Assembly: GCA_964539385.1 (NCBI GenBank)
Contig: CAZIJC010000006.1
Location: 4,568-68,567 of the forward strand
From: JAUVZF01 sp964539385
GTDB lineage: Bacteria; Planctomycetota; Phycisphaerae; FEN-1346
Direction of reading: 5' to 3'
Length of the DNA stretch: 64,000 bases
Shown: piece after piece, positions 24,351-33,372 of the stretch
Numbering within the stretch: position 1 is the stretch's first letter
Layout: each line of letters starts with the position of its first letter
Notes under the pieces: model-generated
The model's database searches: none
Seen by the model: only the letters and a program-made list of their open reading frames with translations
Told to the model about the DNA's origin: nothing
Program-made: the position numbers and the translations under genes

Positions 24351-25571
24351 ATGATGGAAAGGCGCGAATTCCTTCGCCGCGCTGTCGCGGGCGCGGCGGC
24401 GCTGGGCGGCGGCCTGTCGGGTGCCGCGGCCGGCCGGCCGGCGGCCGAGCGGCGCAACGAGCGCCCGGGCATGACGTACGCCCGGCTCGGACGCACGAAC
24501 CTGATGGTCTCGCGAATCGGCCACGGCAGCCTGTACACCAACAGGGAGCGGATTCCACTGCTGGCCAGGCTCTACGAGGGAGGCGTCAATTACTTCGACA
24601 CGTCCCACGTCTATGGCGGCGGCCGCAGCGAGGAGGCCTTCGGCGAGTTCTTCGGACGCGACGGACGCCGCAAGAACGTCTTCATCGGCACCAAGATGGA
24701 CCTGCGCGCACAGATGAAGGCCGGCGAGGGGCTTTACGCCAAGGCCATGGACCGGACCGAGTCTGCGCTGCGGCGCCTGAAGACCGACCATGTCGATATT
24801 ATGATGCTCCACGGCTGCACCACGCTCATCGACCTTGTCGAGAACGCCGAGTGGCTGCGCGCGGCCGAGGACCTCAAGAAGCAGGGCAAGGCCCGGTTCA
24901 TCGGCTTCAGCGAACACGCCAAGCCGGCCGAGGTCCTCACGCGCGCAGCCGCCTGCGGCAAGTACGACGTGGCCATGGTCGCCTTCTCCCTCGTCAAGGG
25001 CAAGTGGGGCCACCTCGGACGCGCCGACGTCAAGGCGATGGACCCGGCGCTGGCGGCCGCCGGGAAGGCCGACATGGGCGTCGTCGTCATAAAAGCGGCC
25101 GCCCGCGCCGAGGAGATTCTCGCAGGGACCGCCGACCCGAAACTTAAAAAGAAAGGCTTCTCGATCCAGCAACTGTGCTACCGTTACGTCCTCGGCGTGC
25201 CGGGCGTCCACGCCGTCGTGTGCGGCATGACGAACATGACCCACGTCGAGGAGAACCTGAAGGTCCCGGCCATCGACCTGGCCGCCGGGGACGTCGGACG
25301 CTTCCGCGACGTTGCGGCGGCGTCGCACGCGTGCGGCTTCTGCGGAACCTGCCTCGACGCCTGCCCCAACGGCATCGCCGTCCAGGACATCCTGCGGTTC
25401 CACTGCTACTGGGGCAACGGGTACCGCAGTGCAGCGCGGGCGCAGTACGCCGCGCTCCCGCCCGAGCAGCGCGTGCCGGCTTGTCGCGACTGCGGCACGT
25501 GCGAGGAAGCCTGCCCGATGCGCGTCCCCGTTCGCCGGCGCCTCCGCGAGGCCCACCATGTGTTGGCGTGA
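24351..25571 (+). CDS. Tat-exported aldo/keto reductase with ferredoxin-like tail
   Basis: 406 aa. Twin-arginine signal ERREFLRRAVAGAAALGG. AKR barrel with tetrad candidates D83 and Y88 (YFDTSHVYGG), K115 (FIGTKMD), H154 (MMLHGC). The C-terminus has two cysteine clusters, CGFCGTCLDACP and CRDCGTCEEACP, for two [4Fe-4S] centres. Export of a reductase with Fe-S clusters implies folded Tat transport. Substrate unknown; the sulfatase neighbours suggest sugars. It overlaps the next gene by 14 nt. Confidence 0.85.
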   Translation: MMERREFLRRAVAGAAALGGGLSGAAAGRPAAERRNERPGMTYARLGRTNLMVSRIGHGSLYTNRERIPLLARLYEGGVNYFDTSHVYGGGRSEEAFGEFFGRDGRRKNVFIGTKMDLRAQMKAGEGLYAKAMDRTESALRRLKTDHVDIMMLHGCTTLIDLVENAEWLRAAEDLKKQGKARFIGFSEHAKPAEVLTRAAACGKYDVAMVAFSLVKGKWGHLGRADVKAMDPALAAAGKADMGVVVIKAAARAEEILAGTADPKLKKKGFSIQQLCYRYVLGVPGVHAVVCGMTNMTHVEENLKVPAIDLAAGDVGRFRDVAAASHACGFCGTCLDACPNGIAVQDILRFHCYWGNGYRSAARAQYAALPPEQRVPACRDCGTCEEACPMRVPVRRRLREAHHVLA

Positions 25572-26457
25572 ACGAACCATCGCGGTCGTGTTGATCGGCG
25601 CGGCGCTCGCCGGCTGCGGCTCGTCGCCGGACGGCGACCTTCTGCCGCCCGAGCGCGGCGAGTGGCGGCGCGCGGGGGACGTCACGCGGTACACGCCGGA
25701 GAACCTCTACGACTACATCGACGGGGCCGCGCCGTTCGTCATCTCCTTCGGCTTTCGCTCGCTCCGGGCGGCCGACTACCGCCGCGGCGAAGAGCCCGTC
25801 ACGACCGTGGACTTGTACGACATGCGCTCTTCGGACAACGCCTTCGCCCTCTTCCGCAGCATGGCCAACCTGGAGGCCCAGCCGGTCGAGATCGGCGCCG
25901 AAGGCGCGGGGGCCGAAGCGCGAATCGAGTTCTGGCAGGGGCCGTACTACGTCGTCGTCAGCAACCCGTCGCCCGAAGAGCGCGAGCACGTTCTGGCGCT
26001 GGCGCGCGACGTGGCCGAGTCGCTCCCGGCCACTCAGGCGTGGCCGGCGTATCTCGACCTTCTCCCGAAGGCCGACCGCGTGCCGCGCTCCGAAAAGTAC
26101 CTGCCGGGCAGTTTCCTCGGCTACGCTTGTTTGAAGCGCACCGTCTCCGCACGGTACAAGTGCGGCGACGCCGAAGTCACCCTCTTCGCCTGCCGCTACG
26201 ACACGCCCCAGGCGGCCGCCCAGGCCCTGGACGCCTTCAAGGCCCAACTCGAAAAGAAGGCTCCAACCAAGCCCCTCGCCTGCGGCGACGGCGGCATCGT
26301 GGCCGACAAGTTCATCCTCGGCCCCCTCGCCATCTTCCGCCGCAGCCACCACCTCGGCGGCATCATCGGCTACGCGGACCAACCTGCCGCCGACCGCCTC
26401 CTCGCCGACCTCGATGGCTGCTTGGCCGAACATCAGCCGAAGACGAAGGCTCACTGA
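25558..26457 (+). CDS. DUF6599-type lipoprotein
   Basis: 299 aa. Lipobox ALAGC (C20). YTPENLYDYIDGAAPFVISFGF is the hallmark opening of DUF6599, and VTTVDLYDMRSSDNAFALFR follows; the second half repeats the pattern with YKCGDAEVTLFACRY. Function unknown; surface attachment inferred. Its ATG lies within the end of the reductase gene, so the two are probably translationally coupled. Confidence 0.75.
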   Translation: MCWRERTIAVVLIGAALAGCGSSPDGDLLPPERGEWRRAGDVTRYTPENLYDYIDGAAPFVISFGFRSLRAADYRRGEEPVTTVDLYDMRSSDNAFALFRSMANLEAQPVEIGAEGAGAEARIEFWQGPYYVVVSNPSPEEREHVLALARDVAESLPATQAWPAYLDLLPKADRVPRSEKYLPGSFLGYACLKRTVSARYKCGDAEVTLFACRYDTPQAAAQALDAFKAQLEKKAPTKPLACGDGGIVADKFILGPLAIFRRSHHLGGIIGYADQPAADRLLADLDGCLAEHQPKTKAH

Positions 26458-26486
26458 CGTAGGTGGTACGCCGGCGGCAGGAGCCG

Positions 26487-26580
26487 CCCGAGCCCGAAGG
26501 GCTCGGAATTCATCAGCCCAGGGCAACGCCCTGGGTGGCAAGAGAGTCCAAGCCGATGATTTCCAAGCCCTGAAAGGCGG
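26487..26580. repeat. Composite dispersed repeat with two hairpins
   Basis: GAGCCC-GAA-GGGCTC (26490-26504), then GAATTCATCAG, then the 8-bp stem CCCAGGGC-AAC-GCCCTGGG (26517-26535), then GATTTCCAAGCCCTGAAAGG (to 26580). I recall elements of this layout recurring in planctomycete genomes; that recall cannot be checked here. It lies between two convergent genes and may terminate both. Confidence 0.55.
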
Positions 26581-26586
26581 GCCCGA

Positions 26587-27411
26587 TCACTTCTTCAGCG
26601 GCCAGGGGATGCGCTTGGCCGGGCGGGCGGAGGATGCCGGCTTCGCCATCGTGGCATCGGCCGTGGAGATCTGGAGCACCTTGGCGGCGAAGCGCTTGCC
26701 CATTTCGATGAGGCCCACCGTGTTGTAGTGCAGGTTGTCGCCGTGCTTGGCCAGGTCGTCGCAGTCGATCCATCCGGTGCGCGGCAGGCTGATGGATTCC
26801 TGTGCCTTGCGGACCTTGTCCTGGTGGGGGTAATGGCCGCCGGGGGGATTCACGCGGCCGCACACGAAGATCATGTTCGGCGACTTGAAGTCCGCCCGCG
26901 CCCGCCGGACGAGTTTGTCGAGGTTCTCGGCGTACTTCTCTGCCATCGGGCCGCTGCGGGAGTCCCTCTCGCCCTGCATCCAGAGCATGGCCACGATCTC
27001 GACGTCCCCCAGCGTCTGGGCCGCCTGCACGCGGTCGCGGAGTTTGGTGTAGAGGTTGCCCGTGCCCTCAGGGTGCCACTGCTTGCCGAGGTCCGTGCCG
27101 CCGACCGCGAACTTGACGAAGCCGACCGGCTGGCCGAGCGCCTTGGCCAGGAGGCGGCAGCACGCGATCTCGGGCCCCATTCCCTTGCCCGGCTTGAAGG
27201 GGACCCACTTGCCCTGGCCCGTGTCGGCGACCAGCACGCTGGGCAAGGGCGCCTTCATCTCTTCCGGCAGGCCGCCGGTGCTGCCCTGGCCCACCATGTT
27301 GCTCTGGCCGGCGAAGACGAGGACTTTCAAGGGTTTGGCTTGGCCCGGCGCCGCGTGCGCGGCACCGAGAACGATGGCCAGGCAGGCCACCGTGGTGACG
27401 AATCGTCTCAT
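26587..27411 (-). CDS. Secreted SASA-family (sialate O-acetylesterase/CE6-like) esterase
   Basis: 274 aa. Signal peptide ending AAHAAPG. SGNH-type blocks: LVFAGQSNMVGQG (nucleophile Ser), VKFAVGGTDL, MLWMQGERDS (block with catalytic acid), and DNLHYNTVGL (catalytic His region). The family removes acetyl groups from sugars in polysaccharides such as xylan or sialic acid. AAGGAG precedes the ATG. The context of sulfatases suggests trimming of a decorated glycan. Confidence 0.85.
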   Translation of the reverse strand: MRRFVTTVACLAIVLGAAHAAPGQAKPLKVLVFAGQSNMVGQGSTGGLPEEMKAPLPSVLVADTGQGKWVPFKPGKGMGPEIACCRLLAKALGQPVGFVKFAVGGTDLGKQWHPEGTGNLYTKLRDRVQAAQTLGDVEIVAMLWMQGERDSRSGPMAEKYAENLDKLVRRARADFKSPNMIFVCGRVNPPGGHYPHQDKVRKAQESISLPRTGWIDCDDLAKHGDNLHYNTVGLIEMGKRFAAKVLQISTADATMAKPASSARPAKRIPWPLKK

Positions 27412-27606
27412 CGCATGGCTCCTTGGGTCTTGTCGGAACGCCCGGGTCGGACCGAACGCCGCCGCCGGGCCGGCGGGAAGTCACCATACCGCCTATCCGG
27501 CGCAAAGTCCACGCCCTCCGGCGGTCGCCGCCGCGTTTGGGCTTGCCTTCCGGCGCCGCCGGGGTAACCTATCCGGACTGGGACGGCGGGGTACGGAAGG
27601 AGAGGC

Positions 27607-28746
27607 ATGCGCTACCGAAGGTTCGGGCAACTTGACTTCGAGGTCTCGGCGCTGGGCTTCGGCTGTATGCGGCTGCCGACGACGGGCAAGCCGGACAAAA
27701 TAGACGAGCCGGCGGCCGTCGAGATGATCCGGTGGGCCATCGACCACGGCGTCAACTACATCGACTCGGCCTACGTGTACCACGGCGGCAACAGCGAGCG
27801 GCTGGTCGGTGTGGCGCTCGAAGACGGCTACCGCGACAAGGTCGCCCTGGCCACCAAGATGCCCATCTGGATGGTCGAAAAGGCGGACGACTTCGACCGC
27901 TTCTTCGACGAGCAGTGCGAGCGGCTGGCCACCGAGCGGATCGATTTCTACCTCCTGCACAACCTCCATGCGCCCACCTGGCCGAAGATGCGCGACCTGG
28001 GGGCGCTGGAGTGGCTTGACAAGGTCCGGGCCTCTGGGCGAATCGGCGAGATCGGCTTCTCGTTCCACGACCGCTTCGACGTGCTCAAAGACATCATCGA
28101 CTCGAGCGACCTGTGGTCCTTCTGCCAGATCCAGTACAACTTCGTGAACGAGGACGTCCAGGCCGGTACCCGAGGCCTCGAGTACGCCGCCGGCAAGGGG
28201 CTGGCCGTCGTCATCATGGAGCCGCTGTTCGGCGGCACGCTGGCGGCCCCGCCCGAGGCCGTGCAGAAGATCTGGGACGACGCCCCCGGCCGCCCGAGCC
28301 CCGTGGACATGGCCCTGAAGTGGCTGTGGAACAAGCCCGAGGTCTCGGTCGTCCTGAGCGGCATGGGAACGCTCCAGCAGGTCAAAGAGAACGTCGCCAG
28401 CGCCGGCGCCTCCGGCGCCGGCACGATGACGCAGGACGAACTCGACCTGGTGGCACGCGTGGCCGAGGCGTACAAGGCCCTCGACCCCATCCCGTGCACG
28501 CAGTGCGGCTACTGCATGCCGTGTCCGAACGGTGTGGCGATTCCCGACAACTTCCAACTCTACAACAACTCGCTCGTGTTCAAGGGCAACACCAGGGGGC
28601 TGAACCGGAACCTCTACAACGACATGCCCGCCGGCGAGCGGGCCGAGGCGTGCATCCAGTGCGGTGAGTGCGAAGAGAAGTGCCCCCAGAAGATCGCGAT
28701 CGGCCAATGGATGCCACGCGTCCACGAGGCGTTTGCGAAGAAGTAA
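27607..28746 (+). CDS. Cytoplasmic aldo/keto reductase with two [4Fe-4S] motifs
   Basis: 379 aa with no signal peptide. Tetrad candidates D53, Y58 (YIDSAYVYHGG), K84 (ATKMP), H118 (LLHNLH). The tail has CTQCGYCMPCPNGV and CIQCGECEEKCPQK. This architecture, an AKR barrel plus bacterial ferredoxin-like end, is widespread in anaerobes and planctomycetes; substrate unknown. GGAGAGG lies before the ATG. First gene of a run that continues through two sulfatases and a TIM-barrel protein. Confidence 0.88.
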   Translation: MRYRRFGQLDFEVSALGFGCMRLPTTGKPDKIDEPAAVEMIRWAIDHGVNYIDSAYVYHGGNSERLVGVALEDGYRDKVALATKMPIWMVEKADDFDRFFDEQCERLATERIDFYLLHNLHAPTWPKMRDLGALEWLDKVRASGRIGEIGFSFHDRFDVLKDIIDSSDLWSFCQIQYNFVNEDVQAGTRGLEYAAGKGLAVVIMEPLFGGTLAAPPEAVQKIWDDAPGRPSPVDMALKWLWNKPEVSVVLSGMGTLQQVKENVASAGASGAGTMTQDELDLVARVAEAYKALDPIPCTQCGYCMPCPNGVAIPDNFQLYNNSLVFKGNTRGLNRNLYNDMPAGERAEACIQCGECEEKCPQKIAIGQWMPRVHEAFAKK

Positions 28747-28819
28747 GCGCCGCCGAAATCGCCCAGCGGCGGAGCCGGGCAACGCCATCCGGGAAATCCC
28801 GGTTGAAAGGGAAGAACAC

Positions 28820-30457
28820 ATGAACCGCCGATCGTTTCTCAAGTCCACCGGCTTCGGTGCTGCCGCGTTCCTGGCCGGCTGCCGGTCCGCTGTTCGGGCC
28901 GCCGCGGGCGCGCGCAGCCCAAGCCGGCCCAACATCATCGTTATCCTGGTCGATGACATGGGCTTCTCGGACATCGGGTGCTACGGCGGCGAGATCGCCA
29001 CGCCCCACCTCGACCGGCTGGCCGCCCGCGGCATCCGGTTCACGCAGTTCTACAACACCGGCCGATGCTGCCCCACGCGGGCCAGCCTGCTGACGGGCCT
29101 GTACTCGCACCAGGCCGGCGTCGGACACATGACCGCCGACAAGGGTCTGCCGGGGTACGTTGGGCACCTCAACGAGCAGTGCGTCACCTTGGGCGAGGTC
29201 ATGCAGACGGCCGGTTACTTCACGATCATGACCGGCAAATGGCACGTGGGAGCCAGGGACCCGGCGTGGCGGCCGAGCCGGCGCGGCTTCGACCGCACGT
29301 ACGCCTGCCCCGAGGGCGGCGGCTTCTACTTCCAGGTCAAAAAGGGCCGGTCCATCGTCCGCAATGGCAAGGTCATCCACAACGTCGACCATCCGCTGCC
29401 CGAGGGGTGGTACTCCACCGACGCCTGGACCGACGAGGCCATCGGCTACATCGACGAGGCCGTCAAGGCCGCCAAGCCGTTCTTCGTGTACCTGGCCCAC
29501 AACGCGCCGCACTTTCCGCTCCAGGCCCCGCCCGCCGACATCGAGCGGTACCGCCGCCGCTACCTGGCCGGCTGGGACCAACTCCGCCGCAGTCGTTACG
29601 GCGACCAGGTCACTTCCGGGCTGATCGAGAAACGCTGGGCCCTCTCGCCGCGCGATGACGGCATCACGCCCTGGGACGACGTCGACGCCGAGCGCCGCGA
29701 CCGCATGGACCACATCATGGCCATCTACGCCGCCACGGTCGATCGCATGGACAAGAGCGTCGGCCGGCTCGTCCAGGCGCTGGAGCAGCGCGGCGTGCTG
29801 GCCAACACGCTCCTGCTGTTCCTGTCGGACAACGGCGGCAACGCCGAGAGCGGGCCCTGGGGACGGGCCCAGGGCAAGGGCCCCCTGGGGTCGGCCGCGT
29901 CCAGCGTCTTCTGCGGCAAGTCATGGGCCAACGCCGAGAACACGCCCTTCCGCTACTACAAGCACTACGTGCACGAGGGCGGCATCGCCACGCCGCTCAT
30001 CGCCCACTGGCCCGCCGGCATCCCGAAGGACCGGCGCGGCGCCTTCGAACGCCAGCCGGGCCACCTCATCGACATCATGGCCACCTGTGTCGACCTCGCC
30101 GGCGCCACCTACCCCAAGACGTTCAAGGCCAAGGAGATTACGCCCATGCAGGGCGTCAGCCTGGCCCCGGCGTTCCGAGGCAAGGCCCTCGGCCGAACCG
30201 AGCCCATCTACTGGGAACACGAGGGCAACCGTGCCATCCGCCTGGGCAAGTGGAAACTCGTTGCCCGGGGCGCCGGCGGCGACTGGGAACTCTACGATAT
30301 GGACGCCGACCGCAACGAACTGCACAACCTCGCCGACCGGCATCCCGGCCGCGTCAAGGAAATGGCCGACAAGTGGGAGACCTTCGCGCGCAAGGCGCAC
30401 ATGCTCCCCTGGCCGTGGAAGGGCAAGTACGCCGCCAAGAAAGGAAAGAAAGAATGA
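28820..30457 (+). CDS. Tat-exported sulfatase family S1, probable lipoprotein
   Basis: 545 aa. Twin-arginine start MNRRSFLKSTGFGAAAFLAGC with a lipobox (LAGC, C21). Metal site LVDDMGFSDIGCYGG; formylglycine motif C83-C-P-T-R then LLTGLYSHQAGVG; GKWHVG; LFLSDNGG. The C-terminal part has HEGNRAIRLGKWKLVA and ELYDMDADRNE. Closest in layout to arylsulfatases of marine planctomycetes. It overlaps the next sulfatase (ATGA), so both are made from one transcript. Confidence 0.9.
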   Translation: MNRRSFLKSTGFGAAAFLAGCRSAVRAAAGARSPSRPNIIVILVDDMGFSDIGCYGGEIATPHLDRLAARGIRFTQFYNTGRCCPTRASLLTGLYSHQAGVGHMTADKGLPGYVGHLNEQCVTLGEVMQTAGYFTIMTGKWHVGARDPAWRPSRRGFDRTYACPEGGGFYFQVKKGRSIVRNGKVIHNVDHPLPEGWYSTDAWTDEAIGYIDEAVKAAKPFFVYLAHNAPHFPLQAPPADIERYRRRYLAGWDQLRRSRYGDQVTSGLIEKRWALSPRDDGITPWDDVDAERRDRMDHIMAIYAATVDRMDKSVGRLVQALEQRGVLANTLLLFLSDNGGNAESGPWGRAQGKGPLGSAASSVFCGKSWANAENTPFRYYKHYVHEGGIATPLIAHWPAGIPKDRRGAFERQPGHLIDIMATCVDLAGATYPKTFKAKEITPMQGVSLAPAFRGKALGRTEPIYWEHEGNRAIRLGKWKLVARGAGGDWELYDMDADRNELHNLADRHPGRVKEMADKWETFARKAHMLPWPWKGKYAAKKGKKE

Positions 30458-31905
30458 ACCGCCGCTCGTTCCTCAAGTCCGCCGGCCTCGGCGCCGCCGC
30501 CGTGGCCGCCGCCCGCGCTGCCGCCGCCGGGCGCCCTCCGGCCGCCAAGAAGCCCAACGTCCTGCTCATCATCGCCGACGACCAGACCTGGCGCGACAAC
30601 GGCTGCTACGGCAACCCGGACGTCAAGACGCCCAACATCGACCGCCTGGCCGCCGAGGGCATGCGGTTCACCCACTGCTTCACCGCCACCGCGATGTGCG
30701 CCCCCACGCGGCAGCAACTCTACACCGGCGTCTTCCCCGTCCGAAACGGGGCCTACCCGAATCACAGCAAGGTCTACCCCGGCACCAAGAGCGTGGTTCA
30801 CCACCTGAAGGCCCTGGGCTACCGCGTGGGCCTGAGCGGGAAAAGCCACTTCGGTCCGCGCGAATCGTTCCCGTTCGAGAACGTGAACGGCAAGCGGGCG
30901 CCGGAGTTCATCCGCCGTGACCCGAACCAGCCGTTCTGCCTCGTCTACTGCTCGCACAGCCCGCACCTGCCGTGGAAGGCCGGCGACGCCTCGGCCTACG
31001 ACCCCGACAAACTCACCCTGCCGCCGTACCTGGTCGATACGCCCGAGACCCGCGTGGCCCTCACCAAGTACTACGCCGAGATCACCGACTTCGACCGCGA
31101 GGTGGGCGAGTGCATGAAGCACGTGGCCGACGCGGGGGTTCAGGACGATACGGTCTTCATCTACACCAGCGAGCAGGGCGCCCAGTTCCCGCACGGCAAG
31201 TGGACGTGCTACGACGTGGGCCTGCGGACGGCCCTGGTCGTCCGCTGGCCGGCCAAGGTCAAGGCCGGCAGCGTGACCGACGCCATGGTCCAGTACGTGG
31301 ACGTCGTGCCGACGCTCATCGAGGCCGCAGGCGGCGACCCGACGGCTATCGACACCGGCTGCCCCGACGCCAAGGGAAAGCGCGGGTTCGACGGCAAGAG
31401 TTTCCTCGGCGTCCTGCTCGGCAGGAACCGGGCGCACCGGTTCCTGGTCTATGGCGCCCACACCACGCGCGGCATCATCGCGGGCTCCGACTGTTACCCC
31501 GTCCGCTCCGTCCGAAGCGACCGCTACAAGTACATCCGAAACCTGAACCACCAGACGGCGTTCCACAACACGCTGATCGCGGGCGAGAAGACGTACTGGC
31601 CGTCGTGGCTCCAGAAGGCCAAGACCGATCCGGCGGCCGCACGCTTGGTCGAGATTTATCAGCGGCGGCCGGCCGAAGAGTTCTACGACCTTCAGACCGA
31701 CCCGTGGGAACTCAAGAACCTGGCCGACGACCCGGCCGAGGCCGAGCGCAAAGCGAGCCTCCGCAAGGAACTCGACGCCTGGATGGCCCAGCAGGGCGAC
31801 AAGGGTAACGAGACCGAGATGAAGGCCCGCGAGCGCCAGGGCCGCGCCGAGCGCCAACCACGCAAGAAGAAAACCGGCGCCCGCGCCGCAAAGAAGCCGC
31901 AGTAG
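30454..31905 (+). CDS. Tat-exported sulfatase family S1
   Basis: 483 aa. Twin-arginine MNRRSFLKSAGLGAAAVAAA. Metal site IADDQTWRDNGCYGN; formylglycine motif C82-A-P-T-R then QLYTGVFPVRNG; LSGKSHFG; YTSEQGAQFPHGK. SDRYKYIRNLNHQT is near the end. It differs from its neighbour by QQ after CAPTR, the form seen in S1 heparan or iduronate-type subfamilies, but no substrate can be assigned. The tail is Lys/Arg-rich. Confidence 0.9.
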   Translation: MNRRSFLKSAGLGAAAVAAARAAAAGRPPAAKKPNVLLIIADDQTWRDNGCYGNPDVKTPNIDRLAAEGMRFTHCFTATAMCAPTRQQLYTGVFPVRNGAYPNHSKVYPGTKSVVHHLKALGYRVGLSGKSHFGPRESFPFENVNGKRAPEFIRRDPNQPFCLVYCSHSPHLPWKAGDASAYDPDKLTLPPYLVDTPETRVALTKYYAEITDFDREVGECMKHVADAGVQDDTVFIYTSEQGAQFPHGKWTCYDVGLRTALVVRWPAKVKAGSVTDAMVQYVDVVPTLIEAAGGDPTAIDTGCPDAKGKRGFDGKSFLGVLLGRNRAHRFLVYGAHTTRGIIAGSDCYPVRSVRSDRYKYIRNLNHQTAFHNTLIAGEKTYWPSWLQKAKTDPAAARLVEIYQRRPAEEFYDLQTDPWELKNLADDPAEAERKASLRKELDAWMAQQGDKGNETEMKARERQGRAERQPRKKKTGARAAKKPQ

Positions 31906-31941
31906 CGTGCCCGTCGGGCAGCGCCGAGAAAGGAACCGCGC

Positions 31942-33159
31942 GTGCGCGGACATTGGGCAACGCCGGTCGCGGCCGGTCTCCTAGCGGCCCTGTTGCGGAT
32001 CGGTGCGGCGACGGGCGGTGAACCCGCGCGGCCGCCCAAGCCGGCCGAGTTCGCCAACGTCTTCTCTTTCGGTTACGGCGGCGACAAGATGCCGAAGGAC
32101 GACGGCAAGTTCGCCGCGCTCCTCGCCAAGATCAAGGCGGCCGGCTTCAACACGATCCACTGTGTGTACACCGAGCAGCGCCTCGCGCTTTGCAGGAAGC
32201 ACGGCGTCAAGATGATGGCCGATCTCCTGGCGGCCGACGCCGGCCACCACGTCTACAAGACCGTCGAGACCGCCAAGGCCCTGTGCCAGCGCCTGCGCGG
32301 CAACCCGGACCTGTGGGGCTACAACATCTGGAACGACAACTTCGGCAAGACCGGCCCCGGCCGCCTGCGCGACCTTCGGAACGTCCGCACGTGGGACCCC
32401 ACCCATCCGGCCTACTGCGGCACGTACCGCACGTACGGGATGCGGCACCTCGTGACGGCCGACGTCTTCGGCTACTACGACTTCCACTGGAAGCGCGGCC
32501 CCGAGGCCCACTTCCCCCACCTGATGGCCTACCGGGCATGGGCCCGCGAGCGCGACGCCTGGTTCTACCGCTGGGTGTGGACCGACTCGGGGATCCCCGG
32601 CAAGGGGAACGTCAACCGGGGCCTCTACACCGTCAACACGTCGATCGCCAGCGGCCTGAAAGGCGTGCTCTGGTTTCTCGGTTCAAGCCTGATGAACGCC
32701 GAGACGCTCGAGTGGAACACGACCGGCGCCGACATCGCCAACGTCAACCGCCAGGTCATGCCGCTCGCGACGGAGATCCCGACGCTCGGCAACCCGCTGG
32801 CCGTCTACTCGACCCCCATCACGCGGACGCTCAAGGACCGCGACCTGCCCGATGGGAAGCAGCAGATGATGCCGCCGGGGCTGGAGAAGCACGCCTTCCC
32901 GGCCGAGTTCTGGATCAAGCCGGAGAGCGGCGAGTTCGTCATGGGCCTCTTCAGCGACGGCGCGGGCCGTGACGCCGTCTTCATCGCCAACCACAACACG
33001 TACGCCGCGCAGGACGTGACGCTGAGGTTCTCGCAGCGCGTCAAGGCCACCGTCTTCAACCGCCAAACCGGCCGCTGGCAGCCGCTGCCGGTCCGCGCGG
33101 GCACCATCCGTTTCCCCCTCTCCCCCGCGGGCAGCGAACTGCTGCGGCTGGAGAAGTAG
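31942..33159 (+). CDS. Secreted TIM-barrel protein, glycoside-hydrolase-like
   Basis: 405 aa with a GTG start after AAAGGA. Signal peptide to about residue 25. FNTIHCVYTEQRLALCRKHGVKMM, WGYNIWNDN and VFGYYDFHWKRG suggest a (beta/alpha)8 barrel like GH42/GH5-type enzymes; the last 100 residues (DAVFIANHNTYAAQDVTLRF and on) look like a beta-sandwich. It ends the operon with the two sulfatases, which favours a glycan-degrading role. Catalytic acids are not certain. Confidence 0.6.
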   Translation: MRGHWATPVAAGLLAALLRIGAATGGEPARPPKPAEFANVFSFGYGGDKMPKDDGKFAALLAKIKAAGFNTIHCVYTEQRLALCRKHGVKMMADLLAADAGHHVYKTVETAKALCQRLRGNPDLWGYNIWNDNFGKTGPGRLRDLRNVRTWDPTHPAYCGTYRTYGMRHLVTADVFGYYDFHWKRGPEAHFPHLMAYRAWARERDAWFYRWVWTDSGIPGKGNVNRGLYTVNTSIASGLKGVLWFLGSSLMNAETLEWNTTGADIANVNRQVMPLATEIPTLGNPLAVYSTPITRTLKDRDLPDGKQQMMPPGLEKHAFPAEFWIKPESGEFVMGLFSDGAGRDAVFIANHNTYAAQDVTLRFSQRVKATVFNRQTGRWQPLPVRAGTIRFPLSPAGSELLRLEK

Positions 33160-33330
33160 CCTGGGCGAGAACGCTGCGTCGGCTCTCTTGGAGCGCGCCG
33201 CATGCGGCCACAAAGAGGGTTGCGTTTCGGCGGTTCTGGAGTATGCTTTCTTGGCTTGTTTGTTCGGGGCGCCGGCCTGGAGCGTGCTTCCGGGTCACGT
33301 TCAAACGGGCCGGGGGGCGGGCGGGGCGGG

Positions 33331-33360
33331 TTGCCCCTGTGGCGGAAAACCCGATAGAAT
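33331..33360 (+). promoter_or_regulatory. Candidate promoter of the DUF4159 gene
   Basis: -35 TTGCCC, 18-nt spacer, -10 TAGAAT, only 12 nt before the ATG, so the leader would be very short. An alternative lies upstream: TTGCGT (33220), 16 nt, TATGCT (33242-33247). Confidence 0.35.
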
Positions 33361-33372
33361 GAGGCACGTGCC

